DNA of 46,729 nt from an uncultured Bacteroidales bacterium (GTDB taxonomy: Bacteria > Bacteroidota > Bacteroidia > Bacteroidales > Bacteroidaceae). Shown here piece by piece: positions 18,853 to 26,560 of this stretch. The stretch lies in the NCBI GenBank assembly GCA_902779165.1, contig CACZAN010000028.1, forward strand, positions 1-46,729, read 5' to 3'. How positions within the stretch are numbered: the first letter of the stretch is position 1; each line of letters begins with the position of its first letter. The notes beneath the pieces were generated by a model. The model worked only from the letters and a program-made list of their open reading frames with translations, ran no database searches and had not been told where the DNA came from. The translations under genes and the position numbers were made by a program.

Positions 18853-18955
18853 AACGGGAATGTCCTGTACGGCCAGCTCCCTCGGAATCCCCCAGGGCTT
18901 GACCGCAGCAAGGGTACTTGGTCGTAGCGGCGCGATGCAGATCGCATTCCCACCC
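18853..18955 (+). ncRNA. ffs: Small signal recognition particle RNA (4.5S type)
   Basis: About 100 nt between the two tRNAs, folding into one long hairpin closed by GGGAATG (18856-18862) and CATTCCC (18945-18951). The apical part contains the SRP helix 8 signature: CCCCCAGG on the 5' side and AGCAAGGGTA on the 3' side, the symmetric-loop strands that bind Ffh. The ten nucleotides between CAGG and AGCA are GCTTGACCGC, so the apex differs from the usual GGAA tetraloop. A small separate hairpin (18835-18849) lies between the tRNA-Ser and this RNA. It binds Ffh to target membrane and exported proteins. Ends are set from the closing stem and the following tRNA. Confidence 0.82.
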
Positions 18956-19029
18956 GCCTCTTTAGCTCAGTTGGCCAGAGCACGTGATTTGTAATCTCGG
19001 GGTCGTTGGTTCGAATCCGACAAGAGGCT
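18956..19029 (+). tRNA. tRNA-Thr (anticodon TGT)
   Basis: A 74-nt tRNA with acceptor stem GCCTCTT/AAGAGGC, D arm GCTC/GAGC, anticodon arm CGTGA-TTTGTAA-TCTCG (anticodon TGT) and T arm GTTGG-TTCGAAT-CCGAC. The middle pair of the anticodon stem is a T-T mismatch. The discriminator is T and CCA is not encoded. Confidence 0.93.
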
Positions 19030-19051
19030 CAAAAAAACTTTATTATCGGAG

Positions 19052-19085
19052 AAAGAGCGCACTATTCAGGCGCTCTTTTCTCTTT
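19052..19085 (+). terminator. Intrinsic terminator after tRNA-Thr
   Basis: AAAGAGCGC (19052-19060) pairs perfectly with GCGCTCTTT (19070-19078) around a 9-nt loop and runs into TTTCTCTTTT. It ends the tRNA/SRP transcript. Confidence 0.85.
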
Positions 19086-19155
19086 TATGATAACCTCGTA
19101 TGTTAAAAAACACCAAAAAACTACTAAGTGCAAGACAAGGAGCGAGAAAAAGCCG

Positions 19156-19163
19156 TATCTTTG
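19156..19163 (+). promoter_or_regulatory. -7 box upstream of the COG0523 GTPase gene
   Basis: TATCTTTG, an exact TAnnTTTG match, lies 22 nt before the start codon at 19186. A clear -33 element is not seen. Confidence 0.55.
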
Positions 19164-19185
19164 CACTTGAATATAAGAAAAGAAA

Positions 19186-20457
19186 ATGAATATGACACAA
19201 ACGATTCCTGTATTGCTGCTCACGGGATATCTCGGAAGCGGCAAGACAACCCTTCTGAACCGCATTCTCAACAACCGACGTGGCATCCGCTTCGCCGTCA
19301 TCGTGAATGATATCGGTGAAGTGAATATCGATGCGGATCTCATAGAAAAGGGTGGGGTAGTGGCCCAGAAAGATAATAACCTGGTAGCACTGCAGAACGG
19401 ATGCATCTGCTGCACACTGAAGATGGACCTCATCGAGCAACTGCGAGACATCACCCGCCAGCATCGCTTCGACTATATTGTCATCGAAGCCAGCGGCATC
19501 TGCGAACCCGCTCCCATTGCACAAACCATCTGCTCCATTCCTGCCTTGGGACTCGAATACATGCGCGACGGAGTGCCCGTCGTGGACTGCATTGCCACTG
19601 TTGTCGATGCACTCAGAATGCGCGATGAATTCGGCAGCGGCCACGATTTGCTGCGCCCGAACCTCGATGAAGACGATATCGAGAACCTGGTCATTCAGCA
19701 GATAGAATTCTGCAACATCATCCTCCTGAACAAGGCTTCTGAAGTTACAAAGGAAGAGCTCGGACGCATTCGTGGAATCATCCGCGCCATACAGCCAAAG
19801 GCCGAAATCATCGAGTGCGACTACTGCGATGTGGACTTCGACAAAATACTGAACACCCGCAGCTTCGATTTTGATAAGGTCGCTACTTCTGCAGCATGGA
19901 TTGATGAGATAGAGAACCACCATGGTGATGAGGAAGAACACCATCATGACGATGAAGACGATGACGATGAAGACGATGATGATCACGATGACCATCATCA
20001 CCATGATGATGACCACGACCACCATCATTACGGGCACGAACACCATCATCACCACCACCATGACCACGATGAGGGCGAAGCCGAGGAATACGGCATCGGC
20101 ACCTTTGTCTATTATCGTCGTCAGCCTCTGAATATGGGACTCTTCGATGAATTCGTGGCCCGTAAGTGGCCCAAGAGCATCATCCGCGCAAAGGGCATCT
20201 GCTGGTTCTACGGAGAACCCGACATCTGCTACGTCTTCGAACAGGCCGGGCGTCAGGTCTCGCTGCGCAATGCCGGAGCTTGGTATGCCACCATGCCCGC
20301 CGATGAACTCGCTGCCTTCAAGGCCGATCATCCCGACCTGCAGCGCGATTGGGACGAACGCTATGGTGATCGTATGCAGAAACTCGTTTTCATCGGTCAG
20401 CACCTTGATAAAGAAGCTATTACACTTGCATTGGATATGTGCCTCGCTCACTCTTAG
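19186..20457 (+). CDS. CobW/COG0523-family metal-chaperone GTPase with His/Asp-rich insert
   Basis: A 423-residue cytoplasmic GTPase of the COG0523 (CobW/ZNG/YjiA) family. The P-loop GYLGSGKTT spans about 14-22, the metal-binding CxCC (CICC) is near 72-75, and the base-recognition motif is NKAS instead of NKxD. A stretch at about 244-302 consists almost entirely of His, Asp and Glu, inserted between the G domain and the C-terminal CobW_C domain, which begins near YGIGTFVYYRRQPLN. In this family a CxCC plus a His-rich segment usually means zinc (sometimes nickel or cobalt) binding and delivery. No zinc-responsive operator was recognised upstream. It is preceded by its own -7 box and the tRNA terminator. 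Family is certain; the metal is inferred. Confidence 0.93.
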   Translation: MNMTQTIPVLLLTGYLGSGKTTLLNRILNNRRGIRFAVIVNDIGEVNIDADLIEKGGVVAQKDNNLVALQNGCICCTLKMDLIEQLRDITRQHRFDYIVIEASGICEPAPIAQTICSIPALGLEYMRDGVPVVDCIATVVDALRMRDEFGSGHDLLRPNLDEDDIENLVIQQIEFCNIILLNKASEVTKEELGRIRGIIRAIQPKAEIIECDYCDVDFDKILNTRSFDFDKVATSAAWIDEIENHHGDEEEHHHDDEDDDDEDDDDHDDHHHHDDDHDHHHYGHEHHHHHHHDHDEGEAEEYGIGTFVYYRRQPLNMGLFDEFVARKWPKSIIRAKGICWFYGEPDICYVFEQAGRQVSLRNAGAWYATMPADELAAFKADHPDLQRDWDERYGDRMQKLVFIGQHLDKEAITLALDMCLAHS

Positions 20458-20499
20458 GGAAATCTCCACGCAAAAGTAGGAGTTTCCCCCATGGAGATT
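20457..20499 (+). other. Two alternative hairpins downstream of the GTPase gene
   Basis: The segment GGGAAATCTCC (20457-20467) can pair either with GGAGTTTCCC (20479-20488) or, through AATCTCCA, with TGGAGATT (20492-20499). The two pairings exclude each other. The first loop carries GCAAAAGTA, a minus-strand -7 box sequence. No T-run follows, so this is not a standard terminator. Confidence 0.45.
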
Positions 20500-20513
20500 C
20501 AGAAGGAAGTGCG

Positions 20514-20521
20514 TACCTTTG
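20514..20521 (+). promoter_or_regulatory. -7 box upstream of the Tyr/Gly/Ser-rich protein gene
   Basis: TACCTTTG matches TAnnTTTG exactly and is followed by CACTG, with a leader of about 65 nt before the ATG at 20595. No convincing -33 element. Confidence 0.55.
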
Positions 20522-20594
20522 CACTGTCGAAAGTCAATAAAGGCTGTTCCGACAAAAGCAAACAAGAGTATAAACCCTTAAAAACAAAAGAAAT

Positions 20595-21704
20595 ATGCTG
20601 AACGTTAGAAATCTCATAGCAGTGATGATGCTGCTGGTCTTGCCCCTAAACCTGTGGGCACAAGACGACGACGTCTACTTCGTTCCGAAAAAGAAAACAC
20701 CCACGCAACAGACCGAACAACGTCCGGTACAACGTTACGTGCCCGTGGAAATAGTCTATGAGGACGAATTCTATGATGACGACACCCTGAATATCACAGG
20801 GTCTAACCGCGATGTCGATGAGTACAACCGCCGTCCCTCGGCCAGTTCCCGACTCACAGGACAGCTCGTGCAGCACACCGATGGCACACTCACTTACCGT
20901 GTTCCGGCTACCGACACCCTCTATGTGATGAACGATTCCACCACCATCACCACCGATGCCTTCGCCGCAGAACTCTACAACCAAGGCTACGAAGACGGCG
21001 TTGCCGATGGTGAGGATTATGCTTACAGCCGTCGCATCAGCCGCTTCGGATACTCCGGAGTCTACACTTCGCCCTGGTACTATAGCTACTACGATCCCTT
21101 CTACTGGGACGACTATTATTACTACCATCCCTACCACGGTTATTACGGCCTCTACCACTGGGGCTATCCCTACTATCGTGGCTATTATGGTTGGGGCTAC
21201 GGTCCCTACTGGTATGGAGGTTTCAGCTATTATTCCTCACGGCCGCGCAGCTACTATGGCCGAGGTGGCTATCATCCACGTCGCGACACCTATGGAGGCC
21301 GTGGTGGAGGCAGTGTCCGCGGTGGACGCTCCTACAGTGGAGGCCGCGCCAGCAGCTCTATCGCTGGAGGACGTTCCTCCGGCACCAGAAGCACTGTAGG
21401 CTATGACGGACGCACCACACGCAGCTACGGACGTACTACCACAGGTGGACGCGGCACTAGCACCATCACCACCGGTCGCAGCAGCAGTACTATCTCTTCC
21501 GGCACCCGTTCTTCCTCTGTCAGTTCTTCTTCCTCTTCGCGTGGTACCACGAACTTTGGCACCACATCCCGCAGCAGTAGCAGTAGCAGCTTCGGAGGCG
21601 GTGGCAGCCGTGGCGGTGGCAGCTTCGGAGGCGGAGGTAGCTTCGGTGGAGGTGGAGGCAGCCGCGGAGGCGGCGGAGGCGGCGGTGGCCGCGGTGGTCG
21701 CTGA
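20595..21704 (+). CDS. Exported low-complexity protein, Tyr-rich middle and Gly/Ser/Arg-rich tail
   Basis: A 369-residue protein not assigned to any characterised family. It has a signal peptide (cleavage after about Ala22, LWA-Q), an acidic segment (about 24-75), a short possible globular part (about 80-150), a strikingly Tyr/Trp/Pro-rich stretch at about 153-225, and a Gly/Ser/Arg/Thr tail at about 230-369 that ends in runs of Gly broken by Arg. The composition suggests an intrinsically disordered envelope or surface protein; the Tyr-rich block could drive aggregation or wall contact, but that is inference. A FadL-type outer-membrane protein gene follows after 64 nt without an obvious terminator, so co-transcription is possible. 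Confidence 0.75.
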   Translation: MLNVRNLIAVMMLLVLPLNLWAQDDDVYFVPKKKTPTQQTEQRPVQRYVPVEIVYEDEFYDDDTLNITGSNRDVDEYNRRPSASSRLTGQLVQHTDGTLTYRVPATDTLYVMNDSTTITTDAFAAELYNQGYEDGVADGEDYAYSRRISRFGYSGVYTSPWYYSYYDPFYWDDYYYYHPYHGYYGLYHWGYPYYRGYYGWGYGPYWYGGFSYYSSRPRSYYGRGGYHPRRDTYGGRGGGSVRGGRSYSGGRASSSIAGGRSSGTRSTVGYDGRTTRSYGRTTTGGRGTSTITTGRSSSTISSGTRSSSVSSSSSSRGTTNFGTTSRSSSSSSFGGGGSRGGGSFGGGGSFGGGGGSRGGGGGGGGRGGR

Positions 21705-21768
21705 TCACTCCCCCTCATAGAGTTTGAATCATAACAACAGAAACAACCAACATCATACAGTAAACACT

Positions 21769-23391
21769 ATGAAAAGATATATCTACACACTGGCTATCGC
21801 ATGCTTCGCCGTAGTCGCATACGCTCAGGACTCGTATAGCAACTATACGATGACCAGCAATGCAGATGTCATCGGATCGGCTCGCTACGTTGGAATGGGC
21901 GGTGCCATGGGAGCACTGGGCGCAGATATCTCAGCCATGTCCAATAACCCCGCATCGCTGGGCCTCTTCCGCAAGAACGACATGAGCCTCACCATGGGCG
22001 GAGTCATTCAGGATGCAAAGCCCGCAGGAACCGACGGCCGCGGACACTTCAGCTTCGACCAAGTAGGTTTCGTAGCTTCCTTCCCCGATGCCAACCGCGA
22101 AAACTTCTTCAACTTCGCCGTCAACTTCCAGAAGAAGGCAGACTTCGGGCGCTCGATGTTCGTCCAAGGCCAGAACCTCAACGGACTCTCGCAGGCTGCA
22201 CAGCTCAAAGGTCTCTATGACTACGGTGCCACCTTCGTAGGCAACAAGTATTTCGAATACTCCCTGCCCTTCAGATCCTATGATGCCAATCTCTATGATA
22301 TCACCGAGACAGGAAAAACTGGATATCATCAAATTCGCAGCGATTCCTATGATTTCAATCGCTACAGCTCAGGCAACCTCTATGGACTGGACTTCGGCTT
22401 CGCCGCCAGCATCAATAACCGAGCCTACCTCGGAATCGACTTTGGCGTAGACTTCATGAACTACGAGAGCGACCAGCGCTACATCGAATACCGCAACGGC
22501 GAGTACGGCGAGGTCGAGGACTATGATATCGTCTCCAACAAACGCGTCACAGGCTCCGGCTTCAACATCAAATTCGGAGGCATCGTGCGACCCATCGAGG
22601 ACAACGCCCTCAAATTTGGCTTCGCCGTAGAAACTCCCACTTGGTATGCACTCACCCAGAAAGAGAGCTACTTCAGCATCGCCTCGAAATTTGCCTACGA
22701 CGACAAGACCGGAACCTACGACTATCTCGACAACTCAGGCGAATACCATATCTACGACAGTCGCGACGACAACTTCCTGGAGTTCAAGATCCATGCCCCC
22801 TGGAAATTCCGCTTCAGCTTAGCATCCACCGTCAGCAATTTCCTCGCTTGGGACGTAGAATACGAATACGCCCTCTTCAACCACGAGACCATGGGTTATC
22901 CGCGCCTCGATGACTATTCTGGCAAGGGACTCAGCATGAATAAAGATCCTGGTATGAGTGACCTCACTAGAAACAGCTTCAACGGCGTACACAACATCCG
23001 CGCCGGTCTGGAATTCAAGCCCCTGCCGGAGTTCGCCGTACGTCTCGGCTACAACTTCTGGAGCAAGCCCATGAAGACCGATGCCCGCTTGGATCAGACC
23101 GTGGACAGCAAGGCTGTGGACTTCCTGACCGGCACAGACTACATCAACCTCGGTGCCACCAATATGCTCACCTTCGGCCTCGGCTACCGCGGCAAGAACT
23201 TCTATGCCGACTTCGCCTACAAGTACCGCGCACAGAAGGGCGACTTCTACGCCTTCGACGACTATCTCCAGCGCACAGGTAGCACTGCCGACTACGGACA
23301 GTTCATGGCTGCTGCTGGCCAGAGCCTCGCTCCCCAGAGCGTAGACCTTTCCCGCCACACCATCACCTTCACCCTCGGCGTGAAGTTCTGA
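21769..23391 (+). CDS. FadL/OmpP1-type outer-membrane protein
   Basis: A 540-residue outer-membrane beta-barrel. The start at 21769 is chosen over an in-frame ATG at 21724, because the signal peptide MKRYIYTLAIACFAVVAYAQ begins there. The mature N-terminus, with SARYVGMGGAMGALGADISA and NNPASLGLF, is the pattern of FadL/TodX (OmpP1) barrels and related Bacteroidota PorV-like proteins. The last strand HTITFTLGVKF ends in Phe, the expected barrel-assembly signal. FadL relatives carry hydrophobic compounds across the outer membrane; PorV relatives act in type IX secretion. Sequence alone does not separate these here; FadL-like is preferred for length and start. Confidence 0.8.
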   Translation: MKRYIYTLAIACFAVVAYAQDSYSNYTMTSNADVIGSARYVGMGGAMGALGADISAMSNNPASLGLFRKNDMSLTMGGVIQDAKPAGTDGRGHFSFDQVGFVASFPDANRENFFNFAVNFQKKADFGRSMFVQGQNLNGLSQAAQLKGLYDYGATFVGNKYFEYSLPFRSYDANLYDITETGKTGYHQIRSDSYDFNRYSSGNLYGLDFGFAASINNRAYLGIDFGVDFMNYESDQRYIEYRNGEYGEVEDYDIVSNKRVTGSGFNIKFGGIVRPIEDNALKFGFAVETPTWYALTQKESYFSIASKFAYDDKTGTYDYLDNSGEYHIYDSRDDNFLEFKIHAPWKFRFSLASTVSNFLAWDVEYEYALFNHETMGYPRLDDYSGKGLSMNKDPGMSDLTRNSFNGVHNIRAGLEFKPLPEFAVRLGYNFWSKPMKTDARLDQTVDSKAVDFLTGTDYINLGATNMLTFGLGYRGKNFYADFAYKYRAQKGDFYAFDDYLQRTGSTADYGQFMAAAGQSLAPQSVDLSRHTITFTLGVKF

Positions 23392-23437
23392 TATCCTGCC
23401 ACACAACAGGTCTGCCCTCAGCAGCCCTCCAAAAACC

Positions 23438-23470
23438 AAAGGCCTCGCACCAATCAAGTGCGGGGCCTTT
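23438..23470. terminator. Bidirectional terminator between convergent genes
   Basis: AAAGGCC-T-CGCAC pairs with GTGCG-G-GGCCTTT around a 7-nt loop. It lies between the rightward FadL-type gene and the leftward secreted-protein gene, with A and T runs on both sides, so it can serve both. Confidence 0.85.
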
Positions 23471-23494
23471 GCTATAGGGTGGGGGATGGGTGAC

Positions 23495-26194
23495 TTATCG
23501 GACGGTGACCTTCTGGTCGCCAACGATGTAGATGCCGCGCGGCAGACGGATGCGGGCGATGGCATCCTGCTGCACATAGAGCTGGCGAAGCAGACGGCCA
23601 TCGACGCTGTAAATGTTGACATCGGCGCCGGTACCTACGGCAGTGACGCTGACTGCACCCTGACCGCCGAGGACTCGCAGGGATCCTTGCTCCACGAAGT
23701 CGAGGCTGCGAACGCCCACGGTCTCGCCATTAGCTTCGCCGAAGCGGGCTACCTCATCGGCCGTCATCAGGAACCAGCGTTGCGTGGTGCTGCCGTCGGC
23801 GTGGTTGAAGCTGGCGGCACCAATGGCACCATTGGCGTTGGCCGCCAAACATGCCTGACTGCTGGGAGCTACGAGCCAATAGGAGCGGGAGGCGAAGGTG
23901 TAGGTGCCTACCTTGGTGTCGGCACGGGCCGAAAGGAGATGGAAGCGGCTGTTGTTCGTGGCGGTAATGGAGGTGCGGATGCCGTTATTTCCTGTGGAAG
24001 CATAACTCATATAGCGTTCTGTGGCAACATTCTTCAGCTGATAGTAGCAGGTGGACGGGTTGTAGGTGATGGTCCATGCGCAGCTGTCGTTCTGGAAGGC
24101 TTCGTCGCTGGTCATCTCTTTCCACGACAGGGTGTTGTTCGTGTTGACAACGAGATAGGAGGTCATCAGTCCACGGTTCTCGTCAGCGTTCTTGATGTAG
24201 TATTTCACCTCGTCTTCGACGGGGAAGGAGTAGGCAGGACGCAGGAAGTTCTGATTAGGAGTGCGGATGCCGTCCTCTGCCAAAGCGCCAACCAGCAGGG
24301 CGTTGCCGCGATAGAGGATTGGGGAGCCGGAGTCCTCGCCGGCACCATTAATGCCATAGGGCCACATGTGCTGGGTGTCGCCGTGCAGCTTGGCGCTGGA
24401 GCTGTTCTCCAGGAACTGGATGATGCGGTCCACACGCGGGCCCAGCCAGTCGCCGCGGTCGCCATTGCTGCGGTAGATGGAGTTGGTCCAGTCAGTGTAG
24501 GGCACCATTCCGAGTCCGTGGGCTCCTTCGTGGAGAATGGTACCGGTTCTCTGACATCCTGTATTCTGGCTGACACTCATGTAGCCGCCGTAGCTGCATT
24601 CAGCCGTGCCATCGCCTGCGCCTGCACCATAACGATAGTGTGCGTCGAGGTGGAAGCCTTGGATACCGGAGATGTTATTCCACATCCATACTCCTTCCTC
24701 GCAGGCTGCGCGGATGCGGGTGTTCTGGCCTTCGTCGCCTTCGTTGCCGTAGCTGAAGGTGGTTGTGCCGAAAGGACGGGTGTAGATTTTCACCACATCG
24801 CCGTAGCTGACAGCATAGGAACCCGATATCGCGTAGGCGCGTACATAATATAAGGTGGCAGGGGTGAGGTCCTTGATATTGTAGATGTCGCCGTTGTTGG
24901 AGTAAGAGAAAGTGGTGCGGTTGTCGTAGATGGTGGGTTCGGGATTCTCAGAACTCCAGCAGAGTCCTTTCTCCTTAATGCTTCCTGAACCAAAGGCTGC
25001 ACGAGCGAAGAGCTCTGTGGCTCCTTCGACAATCGTGGAAGTGCGTACGGCAATGGGCCTACCGGTGCCGTTGGCGACACGGAAGATGAGGATGGCGGTT
25101 TCGAGAGCCTCTGCGGCGGAATTCATCTCATCGGGAGTGGCATCGTAGCGGTCGCGGATTTCGGTGGCTGATAGGATGGCGTCCTCCAGTTCCTTTACAC
25201 CTTCCTTATCGGTGGTATTCAGCGATGAAGCGCTGGTAATCTGTTTATTTAGAGCATTATATGCGGCACTGCTGGCCACAGCATCATCATAAGCTGCCTG
25301 CAGATCCTGCGTTGCCTTAAGCACATTAGCCTCGGACTTCAGGTCGAGAATGGCCTGAGCAGAATCGCTGGCGGTCTGCAAGGTCTCCTTGTACTTGGCG
25401 CCCATCAGCTTGGATTCTGCAGTGTATGTTTTTGCCTTGTTATTCAGCGACTTAAGGTCAGACATGGCCTGATAGTTCTCTTGTGCAGCGATATTGGCCG
25501 CATCCATCTTCATTGCAGCGGCACCGATGTCATCTGCCGAAGCGTTGGAATCCAAGGCTTTAGCTGCATTGATGGCATTTGTCAAGGAGTCCATAAAAGA
25601 GGTCTGCAGTAGGGGTGGGGTAGTACGGTTGGCTTTTGCCACCGTGGCCTCTGCCGCCTCAATCTGTGTCTGCAGCAGTGCTAATAGCGGGGCAATGTCA
25701 GTGCCTAAATAGTAAAGCTTGAAGTTGTCGATGCAAATCCAGTTGCCCGTGGCGTTGCTGGCCTTGAAGCCAATGTTGAGAGCTTCGCCTAAGGTGCTGA
25801 ATTTCACGGAATAAGTGTCTGCATCTTGTACGGTGGTCTTGGCCGAACCGGCATAGATCCAGGCACCAGTTTGCTTCGTGGTCTTTTCTTGCTGGATATT
25901 CTGTGCGGCAGCTTGCAATCGATACTGACCGGCGGGCAACTTGGAGATAGTCTGGTAGATTACTGCGTTGCCGACCTTACTGCCGCTGCTGACCCATTTC
26001 TCGACATAGTAGGTGCCATGCTTCAACGTGAACGACGTGTTTTTCTGCGTCTTCAGATTGGTCTGCGTCCAGCTGTTGAACTGGCTTTCGAAACTTGGAT
26101 TCTTTATGTACTTCGCAGTCACGTCCGTTTCATCGGCAATTACGGGTAAGCTTGTTATCAAACAAGCCATAAGCCATGTGTAGAATTTCTTCAT
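23495..26194 (-). CDS. Large secreted multidomain protein with HEGAH motif and C-terminal sorting-like domain
   Basis: An 899-residue exported protein with a signal peptide cleaved after about Ala20. In order: a carbohydrate-binding-like beta-sandwich (about 28-165, starting KNPSFESQFNSW), a long helical Ala/Glu/Lys-rich region with FIVAR-like repeats (about 170-365), a fibronectin-like module (about 380-465), a central domain with HEGAHGLGM near 553 in a Gly/Tyr-rich context, a beta-trefoil-like region (about 660-810), and a C-terminal domain with VNIYSVDGRLLRQL and LPRGIYIV, like Bacteroidota type IX sorting domains. HEGAH resembles the HExxH of zinc peptidases, but a third His at the metzincin spacing is missing, so catalysis is uncertain. 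Probably a surface or secreted protein that binds glycans and may cut host or dietary protein. Confidence 0.7.
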   Translation of the reverse strand: MKKFYTWLMACLITSLPVIADETDVTAKYIKNPSFESQFNSWTQTNLKTQKNTSFTLKHGTYYVEKWVSSGSKVGNAVIYQTISKLPAGQYRLQAAAQNIQQEKTTKQTGAWIYAGSAKTTVQDADTYSVKFSTLGEALNIGFKASNATGNWICIDNFKLYYLGTDIAPLLALLQTQIEAAEATVAKANRTTPPLLQTSFMDSLTNAINAAKALDSNASADDIGAAAMKMDAANIAAQENYQAMSDLKSLNNKAKTYTAESKLMGAKYKETLQTASDSAQAILDLKSEANVLKATQDLQAAYDDAVASSAAYNALNKQITSASSLNTTDKEGVKELEDAILSATEIRDRYDATPDEMNSAAEALETAILIFRVANGTGRPIAVRTSTIVEGATELFARAAFGSGSIKEKGLCWSSENPEPTIYDNRTTFSYSNNGDIYNIKDLTPATLYYVRAYAISGSYAVSYGDVVKIYTRPFGTTTFSYGNEGDEGQNTRIRAACEEGVWMWNNISGIQGFHLDAHYRYGAGAGDGTAECSYGGYMSVSQNTGCQRTGTILHEGAHGLGMVPYTDWTNSIYRSNGDRGDWLGPRVDRIIQFLENSSSAKLHGDTQHMWPYGINGAGEDSGSPILYRGNALLVGALAEDGIRTPNQNFLRPAYSFPVEDEVKYYIKNADENRGLMTSYLVVNTNNTLSWKEMTSDEAFQNDSCAWTITYNPSTCYYQLKNVATERYMSYASTGNNGIRTSITATNNSRFHLLSARADTKVGTYTFASRSYWLVAPSSQACLAANANGAIGAASFNHADGSTTQRWFLMTADEVARFGEANGETVGVRSLDFVEQGSLRVLGGQGAVSVTAVGTGADVNIYSVDGRLLRQLYVQQDAIARIRLPRGIYIVGDQKVTVR

Positions 26195-26246
26195 TGTTTT
26201 CTATCTTTTGTTAGTTCATAATAAGCATTTCATGTCTTTGCGGCCG

Positions 26247-26277
26247 CAAAAGTACGAAGTTTCCTTGATGATACCAA
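26247..26277 (-). promoter_or_regulatory. Promoter of the secreted multidomain protein gene
   Basis: On the minus strand TACTTTTG (26247-26254) is an exact -7 box, with TTG at 26275-26277 as a -33 element and a 20-nt spacer. The leader to the ATG at 26194 would be about 45 nt. Confidence 0.6.
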
Positions 26278-26463
26278 GTTTTTTTCCAAATTTTACTTTA
26301 TTTCTTTTCTTTTCAATTGAAAATAGTATAATACTGTCTCAATATGTAGTTTTTACCCTTATTTCGGTCTAATGGGTGTTATGTTTAATATGAAGCAAAA
26401 GTGTGAAAAGGTTTATAGAGTTTTAATGGGCTTAAGAAGTAAAGATTCAGTTGAGATATTCAT

Positions 26464-26544
26464 TCTGAGTGCGGCCGATACGAGATTATTACTACTCCGC
26501 GACCGATACGTGAATGGATTATTATTCAAAGTGCGACCGATACG
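26464..26544 (-). repeat. Decayed duplicates of the uvrD 3' end
   Basis: GCGGCCGATACG at 26471-26482 and GCGACCGATACG at 26499-26510 and 26533-26544 recur every 28-34 nt. The stretch starting at 26489 matches the coding sequence starting at 26671 over about 34 nt with four differences. That coding segment specifies the IIHSRFGRG motif of the helicase tail; read on the minus strand the echo would give IIHSRIGRG. The copies lie after the uvrD stop codon. Confidence 0.7.
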
Positions 26545-26560
26545 AAATTGTATCGAGAAA

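Larger units (their letters stand above)
26195..26560. other. Intergenic stretch between secreted protein and uvrD
   Basis: No gene is supported. The part next to 26194 holds the secreted protein's leader and promoter. AT-rich sequence follows to about 26460. At 26464-26544 there are three copies of GCGRCCGATACG that echo the 3' end of the uvrD gene. Confidence 0.6.

Noticed and set aside
18739-19029. Genomic island inserted at the tRNA cluster
   Set aside because: No integrase, no duplicated tRNA 3' end nearby, and the flanking genes look like ordinary chromosome.
23486-24853. 455-codon plus-strand frame opposite the secreted multidomain protein
   Set aside because: It begins at the bidirectional terminator and is antisense to a protein with a signal peptide and domain structure.
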